A program made the translations under genes and the position numbers. Below are positions 45,000 to 56,840 of a stretch of DNA of 64,000 nucleotides, in pieces. This DNA comes from Agriotes lineatus (lineage: Eukaryota; Arthropoda; Insecta; Coleoptera; Elateridae), in assembly GCA_940337035.1 (NCBI GenBank), contig OW679195.1, positions 178,408,015 through 178,472,014 on the forward strand. The letters are read 5' to 3'. Each line of letters begins with the position of its first letter. The stretch's first letter is position 1. The notes beneath the pieces were generated by a model that was not told where the DNA came from, did no database searches, and saw only the letters and a list, made by a program, of their open reading frames with translations.

Positions 45000-45955
45000 A
45001 ATAAAGTACGATCAACTGCTTCATAATATATCGCAAAAACAAAAGCAAATTACTATATGTATTTTTTTAATTATTTGAGAATAATTGCAATTTGGTATGA
45101 GTTTGCATCGACGTTAGAGGATATCTATATTTTCGATATCAGAAAAATATCAATATCACCATATCAATGTCAATATTATATCGACATGTTGAAATCGGAA
45201 CTATCACGGCATATGTTCTCATAGAGTATATAAAAAAAAAATTCTAAGCTAATAGAATCATATTAAACGCCTTATAATTAAAACTGTATCTAAACGAACA
45301 TGTTCACAACCAATTCCCAATTCCATTGTCCTTATTTAGTGGTACGATTACAACAAAACTTATGGCACACAAGGGGTTTTTTAAGTCGCCCCCATAACAC
45401 AAGGAAGACATTATAATGCTATCAAATAATTTATTTTCAAATCATAGTGCTGAAAGTTCTATTTTTCATTTTCTTCCTCTTTTTTAGACATTTATCTGAA
45501 ATTCGTCATTTAAGTATTTTACACGTCGTACTAGTTTTATTTGAGACGATCTCTGGAAAATGATTTTTTAGCCATTTTAACCTTCTCCCTTCTAGATATT
45601 TTTGTACATCGAATTTTCATTTATTTGTTGTTTATATTTTTTGTGTTTTACAAAAATAAGAAATTAACAATAAATACAATAATAACATAAATATGTCAAC
45701 GAAGCATTAACTTTTATATTGAGAGAATCAGCCAAAATTAAAGACCATACGGAAGGGCACTAACAATATATACTGCACTTGAATAGGGTTTTCCTGTTTT
45801 GTGCTTTGGCTATGCTAACTCCAGTTGTCAAGACATTTTTAGTTTGTTACATAAAGCACCAGCCTATACACCGTATTTTCTAAATTACAACTCCACTTGT
45901 ATATGGGTTTTTCGTATTATCCCGCTTAAAGTTAAGCATCTCGAATTTTATGCAG
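45000..45955. other. AT-rich spacer
   Basis: A short degenerate ATATCAATATC-type tract lies at 45135-45190. No gene recognised. Confidence 0.5.
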
Positions 45956-45959
45956 ACAT

Positions 45960-46650
45960 TGGCTTTATAGAGTACGCAGCTGTGTTATCGCTTCGGTTTG
46001 AACTCTCGCCGCATATGTGTTCATTTATCGCTTCGCAGTAGTCGTAAATTTTCTGAAAAAGGCTTTCGTTCTGGGCCAGAATTGAGACAACGGCCATGGG
46101 TGCAAGAGAGCAATCCACAGCTCTCCTGTCCCACTACATTATCGATCGCGCTGTCTGACTGCATTTTTCGAGGCTGTCTGGCGCAGTTTTGAAAGGGAGT
46201 TGGCATCCGGCTTCTAAGGGCAAGAGTCAGTTTTTGCGGCCCGCGGCGTCTTTCCTTCGGAGTTGGCGTCCGCGTGGCGCTTGCGAGGGTGTTTTTCATG
46301 GATTGGTCTCCCGGACGTCGTGCAAGGTGGTTGTAAGGCCTTGATGTGAGAGTTTTTGTGCGGGTCCCGTCTAATCCAGGCGCTCCTCCGTGTTAAATGG
46401 GCCGATGGGCCGATATAACCGCCGTCGCGGATATTTATATGGAGGGCGGTTTAATGCCTGGTTAATTCCACCTGTAATCTGGCGTATCATCTCTTTAACC
46501 TCGGTTGCATCTTTACTCCTAGAGAGGATTCTGCTAGACATCGCTATCACGCTTCGAGCCCCTTTCCCCCTGTGTAGTAGCTTTAGAAGCTCGTCCGCTG
46601 ATCAGTTGGTGCTCTTGGTACCGATTAATCTCAAGAGAAGCTAATCAGGT
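45960..46650 (-). other. GC-rich block with coding-like minus-strand frames
   Basis: On the minus strand the segment from about 46560 to 46392 reads as a continuous peptide containing SKDATEVKEMIRQITGGIN and then NRPPYKYPRRRLYRPIGPF before a stop. A second frame, 46389-46021, stays open for over 110 codons and is rich in Arg, Thr and Pro. I recognise neither. They may be a decayed retroelement gag or a host exon. The plus strand also has an 84-codon frame at 46390, so chance cannot be excluded. Confidence 0.3.
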
Positions 46651-47640
46651 ACTGTGAACATTAGCATTTTAAGTTGTGAGTACCGTAATCAAATCCCCGC
46701 ATGTTGAAATACCTCGTGGCGGTTTAGCCAGTTCGCGCAATGTAAGCTGCAAACCCCGTTTTGTTTACGCATCGTATTCCTAACAGTGAGGTGGCGCGCA
46801 CCAGTGGCGGTGTGGACCTGGGTCGCTTGCAACTAGTGCGACTTATGAACTCACTGTTTACTTCAGGGTGGTCTGAACATTGCGCTGTAATTACGCGTAT
46901 GAACGTTGCCTTTCTGGTGGGCTTTTGCTTAATTTGTCCATTGTAAAATTGTCAGCGCGCTTTGCTACTTGACAAGCGTTTGAAAATTGGCTGTGTAATG
47001 CTGTTCACTAACTCTATTTAAGGTTTAAAGCTTGTACAGATAAATGTAGATTTACCCCTTTTGATATGTCTAAACAACAATAGACCCATTTGTTAAACAG
47101 TCCCGATGTGTTTTCTTTTTGTCAAATGTTGCGTTTCAGCTTAAGCAATAGTATTTAGCGTCGGCGCCCGATTGGCAACTGGTGTATGATCGATGTGAAG
47201 CAGATCCTTAACAAATTTTGTGAGCGTCAAAATGGGTTCAAACACTCCAGCTGTCGTCTCCGGGAAAGCCCCAAAGTTACACACTTTTCAACCCCGTTTG
47301 GCTTGCGGGTTTCTGTCAGACGTGGGTTTCCTTCCGAAACCCGTAGCGCCCTCTTATTTTTCAACACCCTGTATATGTCGTCACGCTTGTCCCTACGGCG
47401 TCCCATTCGTAGAACCCCGCCCATCTTCCTGAGAGTATTCAGCCGAGGCTATTAGTCTGTTCTCGAGAATTTTAGGGCAAGTGGTGACATTTCCCGGGCG
47501 TGATAAGTCTTGTGGCACCCTCGTACCACGGGGTGTCGTAAAAAAAGTTTTATACCGTAACATAGTAATAAAATTAGTGGCCTTTGGCCATGTCAATTTA
47601 TAAGCGATCATCTTCCTCTAGGGGAAAATTTAAGTTTAAA
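46651..47640. other. GC-balanced unique sequence, possible MITE end
   Basis: Several overlapping frames on both strands, none recognised. TTTTTCAACACCCTGTATAT near 47360 looks like the end of a mariner-type element read outward (ACAGGGTGTTGAAAAATAAG on the minus strand), but the partner end was not found. Confidence 0.3.
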
Positions 47641-48680
47641 ATTTAATCACTAATATTAATTTATTCTATATTCTTCCCTACAAATTTTACATGATGGTTT
47701 CCTAGAAATGGGTGTTTATCACTTAACTTAAATTAATTTACTTTTGATTCTTAGTTACATTCTTTATGAAATCTCATCCAAAGTTTGTAACTTTTATTTT
47801 GCCCTTCAGGCCCCAAATGTTACTTGCACATTCAATTAACTTAACTATTATATACCCTTAGCCCTTAAATTTTACGTCTGATAATGACACATTGTCGAAA
47901 CTAGTCACACGTTATAACTTTTTACCTATTCGTACATCAAATAAGTTTGTGGGGAAGACTTCAAGTTCTTCAGTTACATTTTATTAAAACTAGTGGTTGC
48001 ATCTCGAGTTCTTTTTCGGGTATAATAGAGGTGACATTTTTAAAGTATTGGATACACTTTGGAAATGCATATTTTTTTAAATCTTGGACAATCTGTCTTA
48101 TTTAAAACACAAAACAAAATGTTAAATCCATTTTCTATTCGGTACTATATAATGCTGTGATACTACAATACTATAACGTAAAAATTAAAATGACGTCGCT
48201 ATCACTGTTTCTACATATATTCATTTGTTTATTTTGCTTAAGGTCATCATAATGTATTACATATTTTCAGTAGATAAAAATGAAATTAGAGCATGCTGTA
48301 CGTTTGTTGATTATTTTTCAACGTAGTAAAACTAAGCCATGAACCAGCCATTATTTCCAAGCTTAATTTTAAACTGAATATTATAAATGCTTAAAATATA
48401 CCAAACTAGTTAGTTCTTACTCTCAAGAGAGCTACATAAAGATTTGGTTTTATGCAGAGTCTATGGTCAATCAAACTCGTCGATGAAGTTAATCCACATT
48501 TGATATTTTAATAACTTAAATTTTAAATGTATCTGTCAGGCAATTTTTAAATTCAATAATTACGTGACCATTTTGGAGTAGTTTTGGTACAAAGTTGACG
48601 AGTTCGCTTGTATATAGGTTCCTTTTCAGTCATATTTTTCCCTATAGTACTTCAGCTTTTTGCATCTAAAAATTCTAACG
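47641..48680. other. AT-rich spacer, nothing recognised
   Basis: No supported features. Confidence 0.5.
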
Positions 48681-48684
48681 GTGC

Positions 48685-49445
48685 CACGCACGCATCTTTT
48701 GGTTCTCTAAAAGGTTCAGCGCAACCGCTCTAATCTCTATGCCGTCGTATGTGCAGCTACCTTTGTTTCGTCGCGTTTAGGAGCGCTTGGTTACATCGGT
48801 TTCAAAACACAGTCCATTGCATCAAGTGAGATATGTTCTTAAAGTTCCGTAGTTGTATCATGCGAGTTCACGCGGGGCAATCGGCGATTTAATTGGCTGC
48901 AGGTGCGAGCGCGATATAGGCGTCTGAAGCGAAAAGGTGGCTTAGGTTCGCTTTTGAATTCACTTGTTCTTTGGCTGGGGTCTTAGGCGCTTCTTCGAGA
49001 GAGTGACGTCGGTGCCGTCGGTACCGTCCGCGCCTGAGTGCGTGGGCGGCCCGTCGTTTTTGTACTGTTACAGCTTCATTCCGATTTTTGTGTTGAGAGT
49101 TCTTCTCGGACCGCTAAGGCGATAAGTAGTGTTTTTTTTTGGAGTGAGCGTGTGTGCCCTGGTTTGTTCGTATGACCGCCAGCTTTGCAAAATTTCGTTG
49201 GGCCGGAAGAGGCTTTCTTCCGTTAGCTGCGGGGAGCCAAACTGCGGAGCTGGCCAATCCTTCGGTCTCGCCAGCTTTCCGTTCCGATTTCCCGAAAGGG
49301 AATTAAAACAGACCCTGCCAATTTGGGGGAATCTTCTTTAGGGCCGCACGACACCCACGCATCTGCCGACAGCACGTTCGTTGCAGTGGCGAGCTTGCCA
49401 GCCACCGTGAGGCAATCGCCTGGCTGACCGATTTAGGTAGCGTGT
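48685..49445. promoter_or_regulatory. CpG-rich island
   Basis: An abrupt GC- and CpG-rich segment (for example GGTACCGTCCGCGCCTGAGT and GTGGGCGGCCCGTCG near 49020-49055) in AT-rich surroundings, next to the TGACTCA minisatellite. Frames at 49129-49405 overlap on both strands and look like chance. It could be a promoter or 5' UTR of an unrecognised transcript. No core promoter motif is convincing. Confidence 0.3.
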
Positions 49446-49500
49446 GTATTTAATAACAACTAATTAACTTTTATGTGCTTGCAGGTGGAATAGTAAAACT

Positions 49501-49800
49501 CAAACCTTTATGTGTTTATTTACTGACTCATTGCCGCTTTGCCGAGGCCGTTTATTAACCTAATTCATTCAACCGTTCAGGCCTAATTTTTGTGTTCAGT
49601 TACTGACTCATTGTCGCTTTGCCGAGGCTGTTTATTAACCTAACTCATTCAACTGCTGATGCATAATTTGTGTGTTCATTTATTGACTCGTTGCTGCTTT
49701 GCCGAGGCCGTTTATTAACCTAACACATTTAACTGTTTATGCATAATGTATGTGTTCCTTTACTGACTCATTGCCGCTTTGCCGAGGCCGTTTGTTAAAA
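49501..49800 (+). repeat. 80-bp minisatellite, four copies, with AP-1-like sites
   Basis: TACTGACTCATTGCCGCTTT or close variants start at 49521, 49601, 49681 and 49761, an exact 80-bp period. Each is followed by GCCGAGGCCGTTTATTAACC and by an AACTG/TGCATAAT stretch. Three units contain the AP-1 palindrome TGACTCA and one has TGACTCG. The segment around the motif is better conserved than the rest of the unit. Confidence 0.9.
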
Positions 49801-50370
49801 ACTAATTAAGTTAACAGTGTGCTACCTAGGTAGTATAGTCGATTAGAATTAAGGCGCCCCCCAGCTGGGCTATATAGTTAGTCCATGTATTACTGTGTTT
49901 ACTTTTGTGTATAATTGATTTACATGTGTGAGACCAATAGAACGGTTTATTAAACGAGGTCATATTATTTCCGACGAGTCTGTGCATGCTTACTTTCAAG
50001 TTACTGTGTTAAGATAAATGTACGGCCGTTGCCCGTAGGTATTCTCGTTTAGGACTCTCCCTCGCTCCACTGATGTCTAGTCGGCATATCTTGTTACGGG
50101 CTGGGCAGCGGTCCTAGGTGATTCATTGTCCCGATTTATCGAAATATCGTCCGCGTTGGCCGTTTAGTTTTTACGTAATTTTTGTATGAGCCGGCGCGGT
50201 ATCGCAACAGTCGTTTTAGACCAAATCGTCGAATCTGACAGCCACTATACAAATCCTAAAAAGTTCTAGCGTATCACAATCAACTCGACATACACGATGC
50301 GCACAATAAGTAAAGCTGCAGTCGATTTATTCCTCAACGATTTGCTGTGACTGTAAACCGTAAATAAAAC
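49801..50370. other. Unique sequence, nothing recognised
   Basis: No supported features. Confidence 0.45.
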
Positions 50371-50374
50371 ACTA

Positions 50375-50600
50375 CAATGAGGTATAGCATCTACACGATG
50401 TATATTTTATAGTCACATATGAAGTGATACCAGCTGCCTTATATACAAGTTGTCTGGTGTCGTTTATATCTATATTTGGTTCTTGCATGCACGTTATATT
50501 TATTTTCACTTTATTAATTTTTAAACCTACCTCGTTGGATCTCTTTTCTAGTCTAAACTCATCAGAAGCAATCAATCAATCAATTTCACCAAGATGGCTA
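50375..50600 (-). mobile_element. LINE reverse transcriptase fragment (post-YADD)
   Basis: The minus-strand frame contains DEFRLEKRSNEVGLKINKVK. This fits the segment just after the catalytic box in LINE reverse transcriptases ('L..L...S..VGLKIN..KTK'). The rest is too decayed to place. Confidence 0.5.
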
Positions 50601-50712
50601 CAGGAAATCGCCTCCTCTATGCAGGCAAACTTTTCCGCAAATCATCAAAATTTACCTAACCCCAAGGATTTTTGAAATGCACACAGAAATGGAACAGGAG
50701 GATAGGCAACTG

Positions 50713-50983
50713 AATATACCGATGGGGCCACAATTATATATAACAGCAATGAGATAACATGAACAAGAAAATAACCCCTATTGCTTGAGTAAGAAAGAGA
50801 TAAACATAGTAGCAAATATGCGAGTAGGCTTGACGTCATTTTAATTATGACAGATGTCAACCACACATGCCTACTAAAATAATTTTTTCGTATGGTCATC
50901 TCTTTCTTACTCAAGCATTCTATTTTCTTGTTCATGTTATCTCATTGCTGTTATATATAATTATGGCCCCATCGGTATATCAA
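50713..50983. mobile_element. Foldback element
   Basis: Inverted arms of about 85 bp: ATATACCGATGGGGCCACAA and onward at the left, ending TTATGGCCCCATCGGTATAT at the right. A second, shorter inverted pair (GTAGGCTTGAC / GTCAACCACACATGCCTAC) lies within the centre. ATTGCTTGAGTAAGAAAGAG in the arm recurs at 24272, so the family is dispersed. Target duplications are not obvious. Confidence 0.7.
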
Positions 50984-50999
50984 CGAAAAGCTGGAAACT

Positions 51000-51850
51000 C
51001 AATGGGGCACTTTAGTTTTAGTATAAGGTTCTGTCTATTGAGCACGTCCGCCAGTCAACCTTCTGATCGGTCGCTGGAGCTAGTTGTATTACAGTTTATA
51101 TAGACTGTGGTGGTATTCACGTCAACATGAACAAGCAGTAGTTCCAAACAATCCACCAACAATGCTGTGGCACTGGTGTTTTTCTTGTCCTATAAAATGA
51201 TGTGTCGTTCTAGCATGTTTAGGTTAGTTGCAGCCATTGATCGTTTTTTTTTTAATTTAATGCCTCATGTTGATTACATTTATGCCCGAATGTTCGATTT
51301 TTAATCATGCGCAATAAGCAGGACATATCACTAAACTACTTCGGTTAATGGAGCAACCACATCTTCTTCTTATTTCTTTATAAGCATTTTTCTATTCTAG
51401 TTACATTTGTACTGCATCATTCCATCATCCTACAACGTTTAGTAAATCTGCCAGAATCTTTTTTGCCTGCGAGTGATTTATCTTCACTAGTCTATTTTCT
51501 CGCATTCTTTTTACATGCCGGTTCCACTCGTTTTTCTTCCTTCTGTCCATTCTACCACCGACGTCACATTGCAGATGCGACCTATTTCTGTGCTGCGCGT
51601 TTTGTCTTGTTTTTATTTTTGAGGATCATCTTCGTTACCGGCTATCAAAATAGCGTACCGTCCGCGTAGTAGGTACATAATGTTCACTAATATATATATT
51701 CTCATTCTGTAGGTTCAGAAGGGTTTACGTTTTTTATTACATTTTCTATCACTAAATTTTATAACGAGTCCAGATAGTTACCTTGTCAATTGCATTTACT
51801 TTATGAGGTACATTACATGGTTTGCTTGGATTTTTATCGTATTGTTGGTA
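51000..51850. other. AT-rich spacer, nothing recognised
   Basis: No supported features. Confidence 0.5.
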
Positions 51851-51852
51851 TA

Positions 51853-53786
51853 TATAGGGTGTAGAATTGGTTCACGCACCATAGGGATTTCCATGTTAAA
51901 TTCTTAATGTTCAAATATTGGCTCCCCAAATGATTTTAGAGAAAAAGTGTAAATATGTTTCTTGTAGAGAAAAAAATACTGTATAGTACCATAAATCATT
52001 ACAAATTTTTTTACTTTTCATACAAGGGTTAAAATTAAGGAAATTAAAACTACTATTTTAGCAAAAATAGGTAGTGCCTTGGAATCGTTGAAACAAAAAA
52101 CAATTGTTAGTTAGCTGCCATGTTAGCGTCTTGATAATAAATGTAGAAGTGTTTTAAGTAATTTTGCGTTTAGACAATGCATTCTAGTGCCGAAAATTTA
52201 TTTTCCTTTCTTACAAAACAGAGAAACTTAAACTGTCACCTTAACAAAAACCAGCGATGCTTTGATAAACTGTTGAAACAAGGCCACTGTCATTTTAACA
52301 AGCTGAATCTCGTTTTTCTTGCATATTGAAAATTTAAAATAAAGAGAATAATAATCTGCAATAGAACAAGTAAATTTTATTTAACAAATTAACAAAAAAA
52401 AACAATTACTATAATAAATGTTCAAATAAGCCTCCAGCCACTGTTAAACAATAACCCAGTCTATCATAAAATTCTCGTCTGACATTTGCCAACTGATTTG
52501 GCGAAATTCTTGCGCAGTGATCTTGAATACTAGTTTTCAATTGTTGCAAATCTTCAAAACGGTTACCACTGCAAATCTTTGATTTCAAATTTCCCCATTA
52601 GGAGAAATATCAGGACTCCGAGCAGGCCAACAAATTTGTATCCTCTACCAATAACTTTGCCATTGAAGCTTTGATTTACATATTCCCGGACGACACGACT
52701 GTTATGTGCAGGACATCCATCCATTTGAAACCAAACTTCTTCATTTTTCGGTGCAACCTCATTTATAGCTGGTGTTATTTCTTCGGATAATACTTGTAAA
52801 AAACGTTCAGACGTTAAATTTCCATCAAGGAAAAAGGGTCCAATAATATGATGCCCTAAGATACCGGCCAAAACATTTAATTTTTGAGGATATTGGGTTC
52901 TCGTTGCTAAATAATTATGAGGATTTTGTGTAGCCCAAATTCTACAGTTTTGCACGTTTGGCTCATTGTTAAGCGTAAACGTGCACTCGTCTGTAAAACA
53001 GACATTCCTTAAACAATTTCTATCTTCGTTTGCTTTTTCCATAATGGTGTAGCAAAACTCAACCCTTCTCTCCATATCATTCGGAAGCAACTCTTGGTGG
53101 CACTGATATTTATAGGAACGGTACTGGTGCTTTTTCAAAATTTTGTGCACTGTAGTGTAGTGTATCCCAATATTTTTTCCCATTTGACGTACACTTACAC
53201 TAGGATTTTCAGTTACTGAAAGTAATATGTCGACAGCGTTTGCATTTTTTTGATGTCTTACATTTTGCAAGGCGTTTTCATTACATTTACACTTATTATT
53301 TACAGTACCAGTTGCTTCAAATTTGCGGATCATTCTTTCAACAGTAGTGTGGCTTGGAATTGCTCGATTCGGATATTCTGCAGCAAAATATCACTCACTG
53401 CACGTCCACTATTACCAGAATAGTACCATTTCACCATTAGGATCTTTTTATTCAACGAATACATGATATTATCTCAGAATTACTTAAAACACTTCTACAT
53501 TTATTATCAAGACGCTAACATGACAGCTAACTAACAATTGTTTTTTGTTTCAACGACTCCAAGGCACTACCTATTTTTGCTAAAATAGTAGTTTTAATTT
53601 CCTTAATTTTAACCCTTGTATGAAAAGTAAAAAAATAAGTAATGATATGGTAGTATACAGTATTTTTTTCTCTACAAGAAACATCTTTACACTTTTTCTC
53701 TAAAATCATTTGGGGAGCCAATATTTGAACATTAAGAATTTAACATGGAAATCCCTATGGTGCGTGAACCAATTCTACACCCTGTA
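51853..53786 (-). mobile_element. Near-complete Tc1/mariner-superfamily element with ~310-bp TIRs
   Basis: Inverted repeats at 51853-52163 and about 53487-53786 start TATAGGGTGTAGAATTGG and TACAGGGTGTAGAATTGG. TA lies immediately outside (51851-51852, 53787-53788). The repeats match over ~300 bp with few differences, so the copy is fairly young. At 1,934 bp it contains one transposase gene on the minus strand. The very long repeats are unusual for mariner, whose TIRs are commonly near 30 bp. Confidence 0.9.
52409..53464 (-). pseudogene. Tc1/mariner-superfamily transposase, frameshifted
   Basis: The gene would run from the ATG at 53462-53464 to TAG at 52409-52411, about 350 codons. A 256-codon stretch is open (53333-52563): first catalytic Asp in FTDECTF (residue 115 of that stretch), GPFFLDGNLTSERFLQVL, and second Asp in QMDGCPAHNS (residue 205). 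A frameshift near 53370 separates the N-terminal helix-turn-helix. Two more near 52600-52650 put the third-Asp region (PARSPDI) and the C-terminal FEDLQQLKTSIQDH segment in other frames. The second-to-third Asp spacing is roughly 36-37, so the subgroup is uncertain. Confidence 0.88.
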
Positions 53787-53789
53787 TAG

Positions 53790-55140
53790 GATCGTTCAAC
53801 GTAATGACCGGCCAATGTCGATATTGTTATATAAGGTGGTCGTAAAAGTTGGGGGCATATTTTACCAAGATTAACTACATAAAAAGTAGTGAAGTTTTTT
53901 TATATATTGCTATGAACCCATTTTAGTAGCTATAAATTTCAAATAATAATTATTAGTAATTAATAAAATAACCAACAAAACATAATTTAATTATAAGAAT
54001 GTCCAATAATTGTAATAACTTTAATTTCACATTTGTCATAAAATAGCGTAGGCCTTGGAAATAATTGATAAAATAACGTTTTTAGAATAACTTTATTTTT
54101 GTTTAAAAACAAATTAAAATCAGAGGAGGCTTGGCATTTCATGCAACAAAAACATAAACTGTAAATAAAAAAATGGGTTGGCTTCTTCAAGAGGTTTGGT
54201 TGTGTTTTGCCAAGCTGCCCCAACGATAAGTTATTTTTATATGCTATTAAATACCCAAGTTAATGAAAAGTAGTGTTTTATTGAGAGATTGTGTCCTGGG
54301 TTATTTGTAGAAGTTTTCCGTTGCATTGGGATTCACAAGTAAATACGATTTAGTCCAGTGAAAGCAATGGTATATGGATGTTATTCTACAGAGGTCCAGC
54401 CAGTTTTATAAGTTAGTGTACAATTGTATAAGCAAGCCGCGTACGTGGGGTACAGCGAAGCCCTACATTAAGGCCCCCAGCTTCAGTAAAAGCGATTCGG
54501 AAGGTCTTCGGGAGTGGCACCCGATCATCAGGTGGATTCGAGCGCAGATTTGGGCTTAGCCAACTGCAGGCCGGCAGCAACGGCTTGTCCAGAGAATCGT
54601 AAAAGGTCCAGCTCAGGGCAGGTAGCCGAAGCGATTAAAAGGTCATACCTACCCGGGGAATAACGATAATGTCCGAACTGCATGTTCTTTATATAATCAT
54701 TTGCCATTACACAAGGTTATTGATAATATTAACGCCCAATAACGTTAATATTAATCTCAATAGGACTTTAACATCATTCACCATAATATTGTATATCTTT
54801 CTTCGTTTGTATATTACAGCGTTGCGTATGTAGGTATATCTCGTTCTATTAAAATGTTAAATTTATCTTTAAACTGATTTTGGTCGTAGACGTTTTGGAT
54901 TCTATTCATAACTATTTTTTTGCACTACTAGTCTCAGAACTTACAGTTATTGGCCTATCTTTAGTTCGTGAAGTTGATTTTCTCCACCAAGGGAGAGAAA
55001 GTAAAATAAACAATTTTCACCGTGGTAACTAATAAATTGCCAAGTTACCAAATATTACTATTTTAAATTTGACGTTTTAAAGAGCTGTATTATCAGGTTG
55101 ACAGTTGAAATATTTTCTAAATTTGTTGGGAGTTTAGGTA
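53790..55140. other. AT-rich spacer with a small GC-rich patch
   Basis: 54430-54660 is GC-richer (for example TCAGGGCAGGTAGCCGAAGC) but has no recognised frame or RNA fold. The remainder shows nothing. Confidence 0.45.
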
Positions 55141-55144
55141 TTAA

Positions 55145-55735
55145 GCCGTTTGGTAGTGCAAAAAATAGTATATACACCAGGTTATAATACTGCGCTTCGC
55201 TACCTTGATGTATAATATACTATTATCTACGACCACTACTAAAAGTAGGCCTTTTAGCGCTAGGTTGTTTAACTAAAAGTGACGTTTTATAGTTTGCCGT
55301 GATTAAAGAAATCAGCTGTTTACTTTTAGCAAATGGGCTAAAAGTGAAGTGAGGTTATAAAACTACAATTTCGAACTGGAGGTGAAGTTGTAAAGTTATT
55401 CTAGTTGCTTCTTGCTTTACAGGTGTTTTTGAAATAATTAAAACATTATGTAATGAATACAGTCAGATGTGGAGTATCAATAATTACATTTCGTAACTCA
55501 CCTTGACAGCACTGGCTTGGCAAACAATCGCCCGCGCGGCATGGCCTACTGTTTATTATGACATAAATTAAAAGTGTCGCAGATGCAAACTTTTGTTAAA
55601 TCGATATTTATGGATTAATAACGGTCGTAGATAAAATATTGTACGCAACGCATGCTAAAAGTCGTTTATGCTTCGGCTTCGTTTCATAATATTCATGTCT
55701 CGTACATAAAGGTTGACTTTTAGCACTTGTTGCAT
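55145..55735. repeat. Cluster of hairpins sharing CTAAAAGT
   Basis: Several foldback pairs: TATACACCAGGT / ACCTTGATGTATA around 55170-55215, ATCTACGACC (55225) / GGTCGTAGAT (55623), and CTAAAAGTCGTTTATG / CATAAAGGTTGACTTTTAG around 55650-55728. CTAAAAGT recurs six or so times. This looks like a palindromic MITE family, perhaps nested. Ends and target duplication are not resolved. Confidence 0.45.
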
Positions 55736-56210
55736 AAATAGCTATTCTTTTATAAGTGACCATCGCCAATGTCTGCCGATTTTAATATGCATATCTAAGA
55801 TCTATAATAGATGTATGGATTTATTTGAAACTGTGCAATCAGTGGTTCATTGGCACCCACTGTTGTTGTACCAAGCCATTTATACGTGTATTTGTATTGT
55901 ATTTTGTGGCCCTACCATAACAAACCAGCCATTCAAGCTTTTTATTATTTTGAAAGAAACTTATTTTACACTCATTTTTCATCATTCTTCTCATTTTAAA
56001 AGTTTAAACACAGCATGAGTAACTTTTATTTTATGAATATAAACCCTACGATAATTTCTTGCTTCCTTTCGCGGGCGCATTGGGGCCGGATCGAAGTGGC
56101 TCAGCATTTCGACAGTTTAAGGACTGCAGCGGGAGGAGGGCGGCGAAGGATGTACGAGCAGGGATCGGAGTTTCGGTGATAATGGGCGAATGATTTTGCC
56201 GGTAATTTTT
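55736..56210. other. Unique sequence, no gene recognised
   Basis: The overlapping frames at 55713-56018 and 56046-56414 resemble no family. The second crosses a foldback element. Confidence 0.45.
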
Positions 56211-56214
56211 TTTT

Positions 56215-56345
56215 TTTGCAAAAGTTTGTGGTTTTGGCAGCGTCGCGAGACAAACTAACTTGATCAAATACCTGAGCCAAAGGCCAGGTAATTTGTCAAA
56301 GTTAGTTTGTCGAGGGACTTTACCAAAGACAACAAATCTTGAGTT
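56215..56345. mobile_element. Short foldback element
   Basis: The inner arms GACAAACTAACTTGATCAAA and TTTGTCAAAGTTAGTTTGTC, together with ATACCTG / CAGGTAA, form a strong hairpin. The outer arms AAGTTTGTGGTTTTGG and CCAAAGACAACAAATCTT extend it less perfectly. About 130 bp in all; no coding capacity. Confidence 0.7.
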
Positions 56346-56763
56346 AAAAATTTTCTGAGAAAAATCATGACCTAGAACTACATTTTGTGGACTACTTCCT
56401 AAATATCGGTTCATTTTGTATCATACGCAATGAATATGACATTTATACTGACGCACAATGACGTCTTTGAAATACCGCCTAGATGAAAAGAACGTGTTTG
56501 GTGGTTGCCTTGGATAGAAGTGACAAAAATAAAGTGATATAATCTCAACGGAAAATTTTGATTGTTTTGCCACTATAAAAACACGTGACTGGTTGAATTT
56601 TGGAAAATCATGGCAGTTGTTTGGATAGATAATAAGAGATGTGGGAAATAGTCAACAATTAATCTGGCCCAAGCGGTCTCACTGCTGTTGACAGTTACTG
56701 ATTTCGATGTTAACACAACTTTGGCATGTTGGATGACTTCATCGAGTTCAGTTTTGTTTGTTA

Positions 56764-56840
56764 TTTGACACAGACTGGCGTAAAACCTATCCTGCTAACA
56801 TCAATTTTGACTTAGATTGCCAGGGCGCAGTGCCACCAAC
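56764..56840 (+). mobile_element. Decayed fragment of the 33241-33655 MITE family
   Basis: TTGACACAGACTGGCGTAAA, ACCTATCCTGCTAACATC, TTTGACTTAGATT and CAGTGCCACCAA follow the same order as the inner arm at 33455-33530 with substitutions. The second arm is missing. Confidence 0.6.
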
